Source of the DNA: Antilocapra americana
Lineage: Eukaryota > Chordata > Mammalia > Artiodactyla > Antilocapridae
Direction: 5' to 3'
NCBI GenBank assembly: GCA_007570785.1
Contig: ML660201.1
Location: 43,330,595 to 43,394,594 of the forward strand
Length of the DNA stretch: 64,000 bases
The notes beneath the pieces are model-generated. The model was not told the DNA's origin, ran no database searches, and saw only the letters and a list, made by a program, of their open reading frames with translations. How positions within the stretch are numbered: position 1 is the first letter of the stretch; every line of letters starts with the position of its first letter. The position numbers were made by a program, and so were the translations under genes. Shown here in pieces: positions 39,686-52,289 of this stretch.

Positions 39686-42199
39686 CTAGCAAAAGGAAGT
39701 GCTGAGAAGCCAGGTATCTCCAGAGAGGAGCATTCACTTCCATGCTCTGGAAACCCAGAAAGTATCCCAATAGGAAGAGAAACCCACTATCCAACTTCCC
39801 AAGGAAAGAAGCCCGGGGACCAGAGTGAGTCCTATCACCATGCCCGGTGCCAGCTTACTCTTCTGATTTCCAGGTTTGCCCTGAGAGGCCATCGCAACGT
39901 CTCAGTTACAGCTACATCTTTTCTTATCCCCACAAGAAGTACTCTAGAACATCTGTGAACAAACCTAAGACTTCATAAACAAAATCTTACTTTAAATATA
40001 CTGAAGGAGAGGAGATATTATCAAAGGAGGAGCATATGAAGGTACCAAGCAAATAATCTCTTTAAAAATGGAAGTATTGAACTCATTTTCCATTAATCCT
40101 GTCTGACATTCTTCTGCCCAGCTTGTGAAGCCAAGATGCTGAAGAATGTCAGTTAGATTGATAAAAAAAAAAGACACCGTTGACCAAAGATGCCTGCACT
40201 AGAGCTCAGAATATGGTCCTATGGGGGAAGAAGGTTTTCTCCCGGTCAGCAACCAGAGGGCAAAGCTGTCTGTGGTCCCAGTGCACCGGTGTCTCTGGGC
40301 ACTTCTCCCTTCCCCACAGCATGGTACCAAGCAGAAGCAGAGGAAATGTTACGATGTAGCCACTCAGGCCAGCAGGCCCAGGGACCCACTCAAGAGTCAT
40401 CATCTGGCACAGGAGTGTTATCTTCTCCTCCACTTGAGTCAGCCCTAGAATGACACCAACGTGCTGGGGAGCAGGCGGCAGAGGGGGTGCGGGACACAAA
40501 GCGGGACCCAGCTCCGCACCTGTCCTGGAGGACCAGGGGAGAGGCAGCCCCCAGTGGACTTCGGCCCGCCCTGACCGGAGCGACCACAGGGGTCTGGGCG
40601 AGTGCCGTGAGGAACGACTACTCCGCTCCGGGGTTAGGAGCCGCCATCCAAAGTCGAAACGTGGGAGAATCCCCCCACACGTGCATATCTTTGCCCTGAT
40701 GCATAATTGCGAACTGCGGTGACCTTCTGGTTTTGGAGACCTGATGGCGTCAACAGGAAGGCCTTTGCCTGCAAGCCCTGCCCACGTGGCTCCTCCTCTG
40801 AAGGAGGTCTGAGTTTCAGCTGTAAAACCTGGCCGTGGCACCTGGAGCGTCGTGGGGAGTAGTCTGAGGCCAGCCCAGACCGGCCTCAGGGCAGCGCAGA
40901 CGAGCAGGACCAGAGCTCTCTGGTGGTGTAGGTGCAGGGCTGTGGACCCTGCTCGGGGGAGAGACAGGGTGTGAATGACAAGGATGGACGTGGACTGGAC
41001 TTGATGGGCCTGGAGAACTGAGAAACATCTTTTCTGAGGCACCAAAGAAGACCCCTTCCCTTCTTCACGCACCCAGAGGGCTGAACCTGCCAGGCTGAGG
41101 GGGTCTCCATGGCCATCTCCAGGCACACTGAAGCAAAGGCTTCAGACGGGAAGGCAAAATGAGCAGAGCTACAGACGATACAATGCAACCAGTACTCTCA
41201 CAGAACGACCGTTTTCTTCCTTAGTCAAGTCAAAAGAAACCAACTACAAACTTGATTCACTTCTTCACAACTCCATGCAAAAATACCAACACAAAACCAA
41301 ACAAACCACAAACAAAACCCCCACAATCTAATCACAGAAAAGCCTTAAACAAAAAGCTCCATCAGGAGATAGAAACACACATACACAAGAGGCTGCCCGT
41401 GCAATTTGCTTCTCCACAACTATTCCAAGTCTGACTTCAGCAGAAAGACTCAAAAGTCATGAGTCAGCCAAGTTCATTGTTATAGGTTACTCCCACAGGG
41501 TCACCCTTCTCTTCAGGAACAGGACAAAGAAAATCATAGTGGGGGACCCTTCCAGATATGACCAGGTGTTATCTCTGTGGAATGTTTTTCTTGGCAGTTA
41601 CTGCCACCACTGAGCGGACAGATGAAAGCAGCAGGGTGGTGGGGGCCGGGGGTAGACGAGGGTTCTCGGGCTCAGCGGGATCCTGGCTCTGCCCTGAGCA
41701 ATCCCAGGGCTTCTTCTGTAAAGTGGGAACACTATCTCTATACTCTGAAGGGTCACTTCCCTCTACAACAGTGTAACACTTCATGGTTCTGCTATTAATC
41801 ATGTTGTAAATTCAGCCACTATTTCCAAGAAGAGCAAACTTCTTTTCATGGGCAAAACTCTGTGGCTTTTTACTCTCTGGAGCTATGTCCCATGATGATA
41901 TCAATAGAGTTGCTGCGTTTCATTCTTAAAGCTTGTTTTTCAAATGATCTGATCCAAACAGATAACTCACAGCCTGCCCATGGGAAAGGTGGGGGGACAC
42001 ATTACTTTGCATTTCTGTTTCCATGTCAACTAGGGAATGAAATGACTGAAGTTGGGGGTGCAGAGATAAGAAGTCAAACTGAACTCCCCCAGCAGAAACT
42101 GAGGCTAACCGTGGGGCACGGTGTCAGGACTGCACTGACGGAGAGAACCCTCCCGCTCGCCCAGCAGGCTCCATCCTTCAGGCAGGACGGGACAGTGGT

Positions 42200-42360
42200 T
42201 GAGGGCAAGCCTCTCAGGTTGGCCAGGTCTAACCTTACCCCCACGTTTGTGACCGAACATCTCCAAGGCTTCATTTTCTCATCTGTTAAAATGGGATGTA
42301 CTTTAACTTCAGAGGGCTGTGGGCAGAACTATAAGGGAGTAGGTACAGAGTGATCCACAG
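42200..42360. repeat. MIR-like SINE fragment
   Basis: The segment 'aaggcttcattttctcatct' followed by 'gttaaaatgggatgtac' is close to the MIR core. Edges approximate. Confidence 0.55.
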
Positions 42361-45300
42361 TGTCAGGCTCCTACATGACAAATCCATCATTCCAGAAAAG
42401 CTTTCCTGGAGCTCCCTGGAAGCAAGGTGACTCTCACTGGATCATCCAAGTCCAGGGTCTCTTCACCCCACCCACTTCTACAACCACGCAGGATTCTCGT
42501 GTGAACAGCCTTCCACACTTCTGACCTAGCCTCGGCCTCCTCTCCCAGTATGTATCACATTTTCTGCCTTAAGCTGAGTTATTTTAACCTAGCCTGTGGT
42601 ATTGAGAGCAACTTTTCTGTCACCCCTATTTGACACCTGCAGAGAAACAGAACCCTAATAAATAAATCTGCTCTGGAGTCATGCCCCCGAGGGCTCAGGA
42701 GGAAGAGAGGAAGGGGTGGGTGGAGGAAGAGAGCGGGGACCCCACCAGAACGTGGTGACCTCATTTGGTCTCGGAAATAGATGTGGATCCAGTCCCTCCA
42801 CCCAAGCCTCAGAGCCACGCTCTGGCCGGGGCCCTGGCAACCTTCCCATCTCACCTCTCCCTCCCTGCCATAGGAATGTTCCCTTTTTCAGAGGCATACA
42901 AGACACCGGGCCCAGTGGGCATAACCAAGGAGCTTGTTTGTACATTAAAACATTTCACCCTTCACTTGCACCAGACATTCATTTTTTTTTTTAACATTTA
43001 TAAATTGATATGCACTTCACTTCACTTAGCCCCAATAGGATCTCATCTACGTTTTTTAAAAAAATCAAGACAGGAGAATCAGAGACTGTGAGAACTGGAA
43101 GGGGCTTCGGAGAGGACATGAACGAACGCTGTGATTTCACAAATGAAAGAACGGACCCGCTTGCCGTGGGACACACAGCTCAGACGTGAGAGAGAAAGCT
43201 CTCCTGCGCCACCCACACCGTGCAACAGCTCTGGGGCTTTGGTACCTCCTTAGATACGCTGGTGTGTGATTCGGGATCAGAACACGTTGGTATGTGCACT
43301 GGTATACACTTACAATTCCACAAATCAAAAAGCTCCCCAAACCAAGTGAGCCTATTACCGCCAGCCATGCTGTGCTGTCCTAATGACCCTCTTTAATCCC
43401 TGGAAACCTGGTGTAGAGCCAGACCACTTCCAGGAGATCAGCCCAGCAAACGGGGGGTGAGAGTGTTATACAAAAATACAGGTGTGCCAGGGACTACTGG
43501 GACTTCATAAAAGCCTAAAAGAAAGACTCATAAAAGCCCAAGGAAGTAAACCCATGGACAACCTGATCTAAACACATGGCACTCTCCCTAACCGGCTGCC
43601 TCAGCATCGGGACCACCCCATTCAGGGTGACCGCTCCGTCCCTGTGAGCATTCAGCATCCCCTGCTGCCAAGTGACGAGCCTAATTAGAGCTGCAGCAGA
43701 CAGACCCCTCAGACAGAATCTGGACCCTCCCGTAGAAAGAGCCAGGGCCATCTGCATGCAGAGAGGCTGTCAGTCCTTTTCCCCTACACATTTCAGGAAA
43801 TTTTAGAGCTTCGCTGAAGATGTTTTCATTTTTTAAATATAAATTTGAAAACAATTTTCAATGAGTCCAGCTGAAACCAGGCATTAGGACAAGCCTGTGG
43901 CCTATGCCACAGTGCCAACTGAACACTGGGATCTCTAGGGAGAGCCCCAGGGCAGATCCTTGGGCTTCCAGTGTGTGGACACTGAGAAGGGGCCTCCAGT
44001 GGTCGGTCGGCGAGAGGATGGTGCCAGCCAGCAGCCCGGGACACCCTGGACTGTGAGTGAGAGTTGCCAGGGCCTCCCGGGCAGCCTGGCTTGGCCCCTG
44101 CTCTCCGTGGATAGCAGGTCTCTTTAGGATCTAACTGTAGGGCCCAGATGCCATCATGGGTGATGCCACATAAAATAAACCAGGAAATGCGCTGTTTTTC
44201 AGGCCAGCTCAACAGCATCTTCACCACCATGTAAACATTCCTCTACCTACCGTCTCTCTCAAGGACAACGCGCTTCTCAACCATATCCACCTGGCCTGTG
44301 GATTCAGAGGGAAATCAGCACACAAGGGCACGCATGCACGTGGGTATGCATGCGCGTGCCCAGGAGTCAGAGTGAGTCTGTGTGCGGGTTCAGACAGGCA
44401 GCCCCCAAATTCTGGCCCCTGCCCCGACTCACAGCAAAATTCCAGACCAGCTTCCTGCCTCCAGGAAAATGTCAGAGAGGCTTGGTCTCCGTCATTGCCG
44501 GGACAAGTCCCCTTTCTTCCCAGGGCTTAGTAACTACATCTGCAAATGAGCTACTGGTCAATGTCATCTCTAAGACCCATTTACCGCTGACCTGACAGGA
44601 AACACCCACAGGTTGTCTGGTGTTATTCCCAGCACCAAGGGGGTTTCCCTTGCATGCCCCACCCCCAGCTTGGCAAAGAGAGCAGGAGGCGAGCGCTGCC
44701 GTGAAGTCACAGCCCACCCCTCAGGAGGGTGGCCAAGAGGCCAGCAGCCGGCCTGTAATGACTGGTTCCAAGTCACCTCCAGGCAGAGGCCCTGAGAAGT
44801 ACAGCAGCACAGGAAGGAGCAGCCCCCGGGAGACCTCTGCCAGCCATGGGCACCCCGGGACCCTGGTGACTCTTGCCAAGTGAACCTGGAGCTCAGCAGG
44901 CCCCTCCTGGAGCAGGTCACACTGACAGCCTCAGTCACAGACGTCCAGGGCCTCTAGGAACCTGGCTCCCCTGTTCTCCATGGGACACACTTTCTTGCAC
45001 ACTCAAGGGTCTCTTCGAGCATTTCCCTCTGTGCCCCAGCAGGCTAAAGCTTCTCACTCTCTCCTTTCCAAGGTGGGGGCGGGGGCAGTCAGGTTAGATA
45101 ACTGAGCAGTGGCAGGATCATATCTGCCTTCCTGGGGACAGGGCTCCGCAGCCAAGATCGTGTGTTTTTATCTTATTTTCATGACAAGCACAAGCAGCAC
45201 CGTGATGTCCCCTGGAGGAATCTGCCTGTGCTTGCGAGGGGTGACACGCTCAGCCATCACAGGCTAACAGACTCTCGTTGCTGTAAAGAAGCCAGGCTCG

Positions 45301-46929
45301 TGTTGGAGAATGTGGGTCAAGGCCAGACCAAGGTTTCTCTGTCTAAAGCAAGAATCATGCCCTGCCAGCAATTCTTTCTGTATGACCAGTGACAGTGGGA
45401 ACATAGCATCCTCACAAGAGCTTCCACCGCACTAGCATCATCAGTAATGCCAGGGGCCTTCTTTTGGGTCTCTAAGTATTTCATTAAATAAAAAAAAACT
45501 CCACCCCCAACAAAATATAGCAAGTTTTCTGACAAGTTAGGCTGCTTCCTAATCCTGCAGATCTCAAGGCTGACCCGGAATTCTCAAGAATCCTTGCAAA
45601 GTCACAAGGCCCAAGCACCAGCTGAGAAGCAGGGGGGTAACTACAAGCTCAAGGAGGGGTCTCTGCTCCCCTGGGACAGGTACCACTCATCTGCTCATGT
45701 AACTTCTCAGAGCTGGAAGCCTAAGTCCGTCTTTGCAAACTTTTTTCTCACACCATCACAGTATGTCCGGCTTAGTGGAAGCCCATTTTCCCTGCAGAGG
45801 CCTTAAGACGTCCCCACGCCCAGCTTCTTCACAAACCCACGCCCAGCACTGCAGTGGCAGCTGTCTCCACCCCAGATTCATGCCCACCCTCAGACAAGTT
45901 CCTTCTCTCAGAGCCACCACGGGTTCTCAGAGTGACGAAGGGCTCATATCTGTGCCCACTCTCCCTTTCCACTCTGGGACCTTCTGAGGAGAGTAGGACT
46001 CTAACACATCCTTCATTCAGACCACCCAAGACTCGCTCAAGTCCAATTCCCATCACCTCTGCGTGGAGCATTCCCACGAGCAAGCAAACAGGGCACCGTG
46101 AACTCTCTGCCCTCCTGGCAGCTGGCATTGTGTCCCCAAGTCTGAATCTTCTCATGGCGGCTCCTCCAAGGTTGTGTGGCCAGAGCCGACCTTGGTGGCA
46201 GCAACCACATGTGCATAGGAAAAGCACAGGATGGCTCGAGCAGGCAGGTCACCAGCTGTCTGCATAACTGCCCTGCATGGGATGGTCCGGATGCCAAGCC
46301 CAGGGATTCCGATGACAGGCTATGTTAAGCATTAGAGCACAGACTGAAACTGTTTCCCACATAAGCCCTTTCCCCATTCCCACTTGTAAAGGCAAGTGCC
46401 CCCAAATCGTGGCATCCTCTAGAAACCTATTTTTAACTTCATTCTTGAAACCAGCACTACTAGCTTTAGCCTGGTCCTGGGCAAACCAGCCAGGGACTGC
46501 AAGACGCAGAGGCCAACTGAAACATATAACCTGGAAAAGAAAAATCAATCAAACAACATCACTGGAATTTCCAAACAGTTTAGATTAAAAAGCATCATTT
46601 GGGGGGAAGTGTTTAAAAAGTCTGTCTTCCAGTCTAAGAATATTCATGCAGAATTAAATAAATCTTCTGAGTTGGTTCAGCTGCTTCTTTAAAAGGTACA
46701 GTTCAAACAAAGAGGAAACTGAAATGCTATCTTGGCTAAGACACATACTGGGGGAAAAGACAAGATGAAAACAGCAAGAACAAGTTTCAAGGAAATCAAA
46801 CGAAAAGACAGGCACCTCACCAACACACCACACAGCACACGCACCTCACACCATGCCATGTATAAGGAACAGGCGTCGGAGGTCTTGGGAGAAGTCTCCC
46901 GAATAGGAAGTTCAAGCTCAGCAGTTTAC

Positions 46930-47013
46930 CGTGATCTTTAGCCCTGCGTCGGCGAAAGCAGCACAATCTCCTTTTCTTCTTATCCTCTTTTAGCAGATCG
47001 GCCACTGTGACCC
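46930..47013 (-). CDS. CACNA1D: CACNA1D optional exon 9* (I-II linker cassette)
   Basis: An 84-nt block (phase 1/1) between ccactgaag|GGGTCACAG and CACG|gtaaac. With exon 9 it reads R-VTVADLLKEDKKKRRLC and CFRRRRAKDH, then continues to exon 10 (SMPTSETE). A second AG nine bases in (gtcacag|TGG) would give a 75-nt version, the length of the corresponding Cav1.2 exon 9*. The frame is open across the block, and the insert sits exactly where Cav1.2 has its optional exon. Flanking splice sites are weak, as expected for optional use. Known Cav1.3 hair-cell transcripts with a I-II loop insert of about this size are recalled from the literature; expression here is not shown. Confidence 0.78.
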
Positions 47014-47204
47014 CTTCAGTGGAACACAGGCAATTTCATTATGCTTCAGCAGAGGGCAGCAACAGCAACGCCAACCGGCCTGAGGATGCTGACGGTGGAC
47101 CCCATCCACGGGCTCTGAGAGGCAAACCCCAAAGCTGCCCTCCTCCCGTGGAGAAATCTACAGTTCAGGACCTGACCGGCAGGGTGGACATGCACCTTCT
47201 GTGG

Positions 47205-47530
47205 CTAGCATACTATAACTGTCTTCAAAAACCTGTCCTGCGCAGACACAGAGAACACACTTGTGGACACGGTGTGGGAGGGAGAGGGTGGGACAAATGG
47301 AGAGAGAGGAATGGAAACCTGTATATTACCATATGTAAACTAGACAGCCAGTGCGAATTTGCTGTGTGACACTGGGAGCTCAACCCAGTGCTCTGTGACT
47401 ATCTAGAGGGGTGGGAGACAGGACGGAGGTTCCAGAGAGAGGGGACACAGGTACACCTGCAGCTGATTCATGCTGATACATGGCAGAAAGCAGCACAATA
47501 TTATAAAGCAAATATTTTGCAAAAACAAAC
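47205..47530 (+). mobile_element. L1 LINE 3' end fragment
   Basis: It contains 'atggaaacctgtatattaccatatg' in part, 'gggagctcaacccagtgctc', 'ctagaggggtggga', 'gcagctgattcatgctgata' and 'attataaagcaaat', the 3' end of a ruminant L1. It begins about 190 nt upstream (in transcript sense) of exon 9*. Confidence 0.85.
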
Positions 47531-48387
47531 CACCTGTCCTAAATAAACAACCAACTAACCCACTCTGGACAAAGGTTCCCAAGGTTCGGCTTCCCCTCTA
47601 GGAAGGGCATTAGGGAGAGGGCACATCGGCAGGAGTCCTGGGTGCTGACCGGCTCTGTGAGTCCAGCCAGCATCACCCTGTGCAGCAAGACACTCGGGGT
47701 TAAAGCAGGGGGTTCTGGACTTAAACAGACCAGGTCTAATCCCAGCCCTCCCACGGACTGGCTGAATGACTGTGGACCTGTTACCTAAGGGTGTTAAACC
47801 TTAGTTTCTTCACTCGTAAGATGTCAATTACAGTTGAGCCTGCACTTCGGAGCGTTGCTCTAAGAGGTGAACAGTACACACAGTGGAACATAATGATACA
47901 AGCACTGGAGAGGTATCAGTCAACCACGACAACTCCCTTGTGGCCACTGGGTCTCAGGACAACAATTGCAGGCTCTCCAGCCCCAGCCAGCTCTGTGATA
48001 CAAGGGCTGCTCCAGGCTGGCTAATGTCTGCAGTAGAGGCCACATGACCCAAGGCAGCGCACGGGCAGCCAGAAGGAACGGTGAATGGACACAGGGCAAG
48101 CTTTCACACACGGCTGGTGGGGGTGGGAAGTGGTGTCACTCGGCGTAACACTCACATTTCTGAAACGGGCCTCCTCTGGGACCCAGAAAAGCCCTTCCCG
48201 GTCATCGCTCCCACAGGACCCTGGGCACCGGTGGCCACACAGGTGCAGGATTTGGGGGCTAGAGGCGGCGAATGTGCAGACTGTGGCAAAACCTCAGTTC
48301 AAATCCCGGCTCTGCAGCAGTCATGTGCCCCGAGAGGGCCTCGCCTCACAGTGGTGTGAGGACTAACAGACTCATGCATCCATAGTG

Positions 48388-48544
48388 AGTGAAGTTGCTT
48401 AGTTGTGTCTGACTCTCTGCGATCCCGTGGACTGTAGCCTACCAGGCTCCTCCATCCATGGGATTTTCCAGGCAATAGTACTGGGATGGATGGCCAATTC
48501 CTTCTCCAGGGGACCTTCCCAACACAGGGATCGAACCCAGAATG
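48388..48544 (-). mobile_element. Bov-tA SINE, head missing
   Basis: On the minus strand the 'gggttcgatccctgtgttgg' region is followed by 'aggtcccctggagaagg', 'gaaaatcccatggatgg' and 'agacacaactaagcaacttc'. The tRNA head before the B box is missing. Confidence 0.85.
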
Positions 48545-48624
48545 TCTGGCACAAAAGAAGCACCTGATACATGTGAGCGATGACCTGGTGTTCTTTCATT
48601 CAGCAAGTAACCACTGGGAGCTCG

Positions 48625-48755
48625 GACATGCGACAAAGACCCTGCCAGGTGCCAGCCGCCCTGTGCAGAGCCCCGTTCCTGCCTCCACGGAGCTCCCAGT
48701 CCTGTGGCAGAAGAAGAGAGCGATCATGCGAACGAGCATAAAACTACAACTCCGG
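48625..48755. repeat. L2-like LINE fragment
   Basis: 'gacaaagaccctgccaggtgcc', 'cgttcctgcctccacggagct' and 'cccagtcctgtggcagaag' resemble the L2 3' end. Old; edges approximate. Confidence 0.45.
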
Positions 48756-51700
48756 TAGCTGCTGCAGAGCCCACATGCTCTATGGACCAGACAGTCCACT
48801 GTGGCAGCTTTAAACCGGCCACTGACTGAAAATGGCCAAAGTGTTGCTTCAAAACATGGAGGGATATCCCCAGAACACGGTTCAGTGAGAAAGGACAAGG
48901 GGCAGTGCCATCTGTGCCGGGTGGTCTTGTGGTGGGGACCAGGGAGGTGCTGTCTGTGCAAATGCAGGTTCTCACATGCCCGACGGAGGCCAGAAAGGGC
49001 AGGCTCCCAACTGCCAAGCCTGCTTCTCCCTAAGGAGCGGATGAGCGCACGATCATGCTCTGTACACCTCAGTGCTATATGAATTCCTTACAGTGGGCAA
49101 ATAGCACTTATGTAATCAAAGTATATTAAGTACCAACACTGCCCTGAGTCAGAGCTTCACAAACCTGGCTGCCTCATCACTCCCGTGACATAACCATCCC
49201 AAAGTCTGTCTCCCACCAGCTCCCAAGAGGCCAGCCCCGGGCAGATGACGGCTCCCAGGACCGCCCGGGGTGGGGGGGGGGGGCTCCCATAACCCCAGCA
49301 CTGTGCTCCCTGCAGAAGGGGCAGTTGCCCTGGATGTGTGTTTACCCTATGTAGCTCTAACTGCTGCTGTTTGCTTGACAGCTTTTAATTGAATGTTTTC
49401 CATTTTGAACTTGCACCCTGAGGTGGTTTAACCGTGATGAAAGCAGTTTTGTAAATCAACATTTGAAGACACAACCTTTTTCAACAGGACCAACAAATTT
49501 CCGTGCCTTGAGCTTGCACACAAGCTCTGCCATCTCTGGTTTTCTGCCCACTCCACAAATCAAACATGGCTGGAAAAGGCATCAAAGTGACACAGACAGG
49601 AGAGAGCGGACAGCTGTGACAACTCTGTGTGCCGAGGGGGCAGCGTCCCAGGGGGAGGCGGGCAGGGACGATGCTCACAGCCTCCAGGACTGACCTGATG
49701 AAGAAAAGACAGGGGTTCTCCCCTGCAGTCAGGGCTGGAGTTTCAGGGTGTCCTCCCCTCCCTTCTTTGGGGCATCCTATATCCCCACTGACAGGGATTA
49801 TTGATCATTCATAGTTCCCTCAGGAAAATGCCTGTCTTTTCTGGCCAGAGTTTTAGAATGAGCTTCCTTTAAAAAGGATTTCATTATTTTTAACGCTTTT
49901 TTTTTTTTTAAAGGACTAATCACTGACAATGAGAAGAGTTTAAAATAGAATGTGAGGCTTTCAGATTTTAATGGCCCCAGCAAAACTCCATTGTTCACTC
50001 AGAAGCAGCTGCGTATGTCTAAAAAATCACTCTGAGATTTGGCAGAGTTTCTTAAGGAACTCGAAGCTCAGCAAAAAGTTAAATAAATTATCCTTGAAAA
50101 TATCCCAAATGCTCAGGAACTAACTTCCAAGGGAATCTTATCCATTCAATCAATTGTGTAACACTAGCTTTCTAGCAGCAAATTTAGGGAACAGGCATCA
50201 CAAATAACCTGCGGACACACAAAGCCAGAGCTACGTGTCACTGCCGTACCAGACACCCCTAAAGGTAGGGACCTCACTGCCTCTCCTCTGTCTTCTTCCA
50301 AGTGTGACACTTGGTATGCTGGCATTCAGGAGTCCCCAATCCTGGTTTCACACTGAAACCTCCAGGGAGCCACATCTGGGTCCCGTCACCAGTGATTCGG
50401 CATGGGGGTGAGGCATGGCACCAGGATGCAACCCCACTCCCCAGGTGACTGTCACATACAGCTAGAGTTGGGTACCACATGGGCAGACAGTGACATTTAG
50501 TAGATCAGAGAGAAAAGATAGTGTGAGCACATCTCCAAGCGCTTGATTTGACATCTGTTCTCTGACACCAAGGGAGAAACAGACTTCAGGGGCCAGCAAG
50601 TTGGGCTGCTATATCTCGAAAGTGACTGAGTTGACAGATGTGTTTTCTGTCAATACTTGAGAACCTTGTAGTTCTTGAACAGTAAGGAATAGGGATGTGG
50701 GTCCTAAAAGGTGTCCTCTCTCCGAGTTTGGATAGGGATCTAGTAGAATCTCTAAAATCAATTTTGTTTCAGGTCAAGTTCTCCTGGAGTTTGGTGACAA
50801 CAGCAGCAGCAAGTCCTCTGACAGCAGTGGTGACTCCTACCAGTTATGGAACACTTACTCCTCATGACAACCCTGTCATGAGGCAAATATCTTTCTCTGC
50901 TTCCAGGAGGAAAGGAAACTGGGGCTCAGCGATGTTGGGTAATGTGCCTAGTGCTCCAAATTCCACGTCACTCAACTCGATCGCAGCCACCTCCACAGAA
51001 GGGACGTGGCCATGCTCTCCAGGCCCGCCCCTGTCTTCCATGGGCTTATGACACCTGCTGTTATCAACAGTCCCCTCCGTCTAGGCTGAGCCGCAGCCAT
51101 CAGCGAGGCCTCTTCTCGCACTGGTACTCAATTCCGCCATGTCTGGGAAGAAATCCTCTCACTGCACCCCCAGCCCAAGTGAAAAACACAGTCAGTGGAG
51201 TCCTGAGGCATCCTGAGGCGGTGCGGGCACAGTCAGGAGCTGCCCCTGCCCTTCCCCAGGGAGGACACAGGGCAGAGCTGGGGTGTGGGGTGAGCCTCAC
51301 ATGCTCAGGGAGGACATTAGCGATGCCCACATGTCACGGCCTGCTGACAGGTACAGAGACCAGGCTGGGCGCATGTGGGTGGTAAGTCAGCAGCTGGCGG
51401 TGGATGAGGAGGACCACAGAGGTGAACCCTCCTCCCTGTCTTTCTGTGACAAGGGGGAAATGGCTGGCAGCCACGGAGGCCCCAGTGAAACCCTGGCAGG
51501 GCTGCTCCCCCAGGAAGTCTGGGCCACGGGGGAATGCACTCCCTGGGAGGGGGCTTGGGGCTCTCTTCTCAAATCAGGTAAACCTCAACATGGTTCCCAA
51601 AGCCTCAGATTAACGTTTCCATTTCCAACCCTGATCCACCAAGGGTCTGGAATTCTGATGAATGGGGAAACACCAGTCTCCTGGTATAATGTCCTCGCTC

Positions 51701-52289
51701 CACAGGACACCCCAGCACCTGGCAAAGGAGCCCACACACAGCCAGCGTGTTCCAGAAGGAGGTGCCATTCCAGACCAAGCACAAAGCCAGTCCTGCGTGC
51801 TCACGCAGAGCCTCACTATGCAGAGCAAATGCTGTGCTGCTGACATCCCCGAGACACAGAGCAGCTTTCTGGGGATCAGAGCTCCCATTACACAGTGAAT
51901 TCTGAGGCTCTGCAACTTTTAAGGGGGCTTTCTTTCTTTCCTTGGTTATTAAGTAATACACTTAGGGGTTTTGAACACATGTACCACTCTACTTTGTTTA
52001 GGCCATTTCATTAGCGTGAGAAGCACTCCCCTTCAACCTTCTACAACCAAAGGCTATACTCATCCCTCAGAGCACAGCAGGGACACAGCCTTTCCCGCAG
52101 GGCCTCGCCTGTATCCCCAACTCATCCCACATCCCCACGCCATCCTGGGCTCCCAAGGCAGACTGTGGGCCGTTGGTTACGATGCTGTCTCACACTAGAT
52201 GCCACGGGAAGGTCTCCTCAGGCAGAGGCATTGATTTTGCCATCAGACGTTTCCTTACAGGCAACAGCAGGACACAGGAAATGCAAGGG

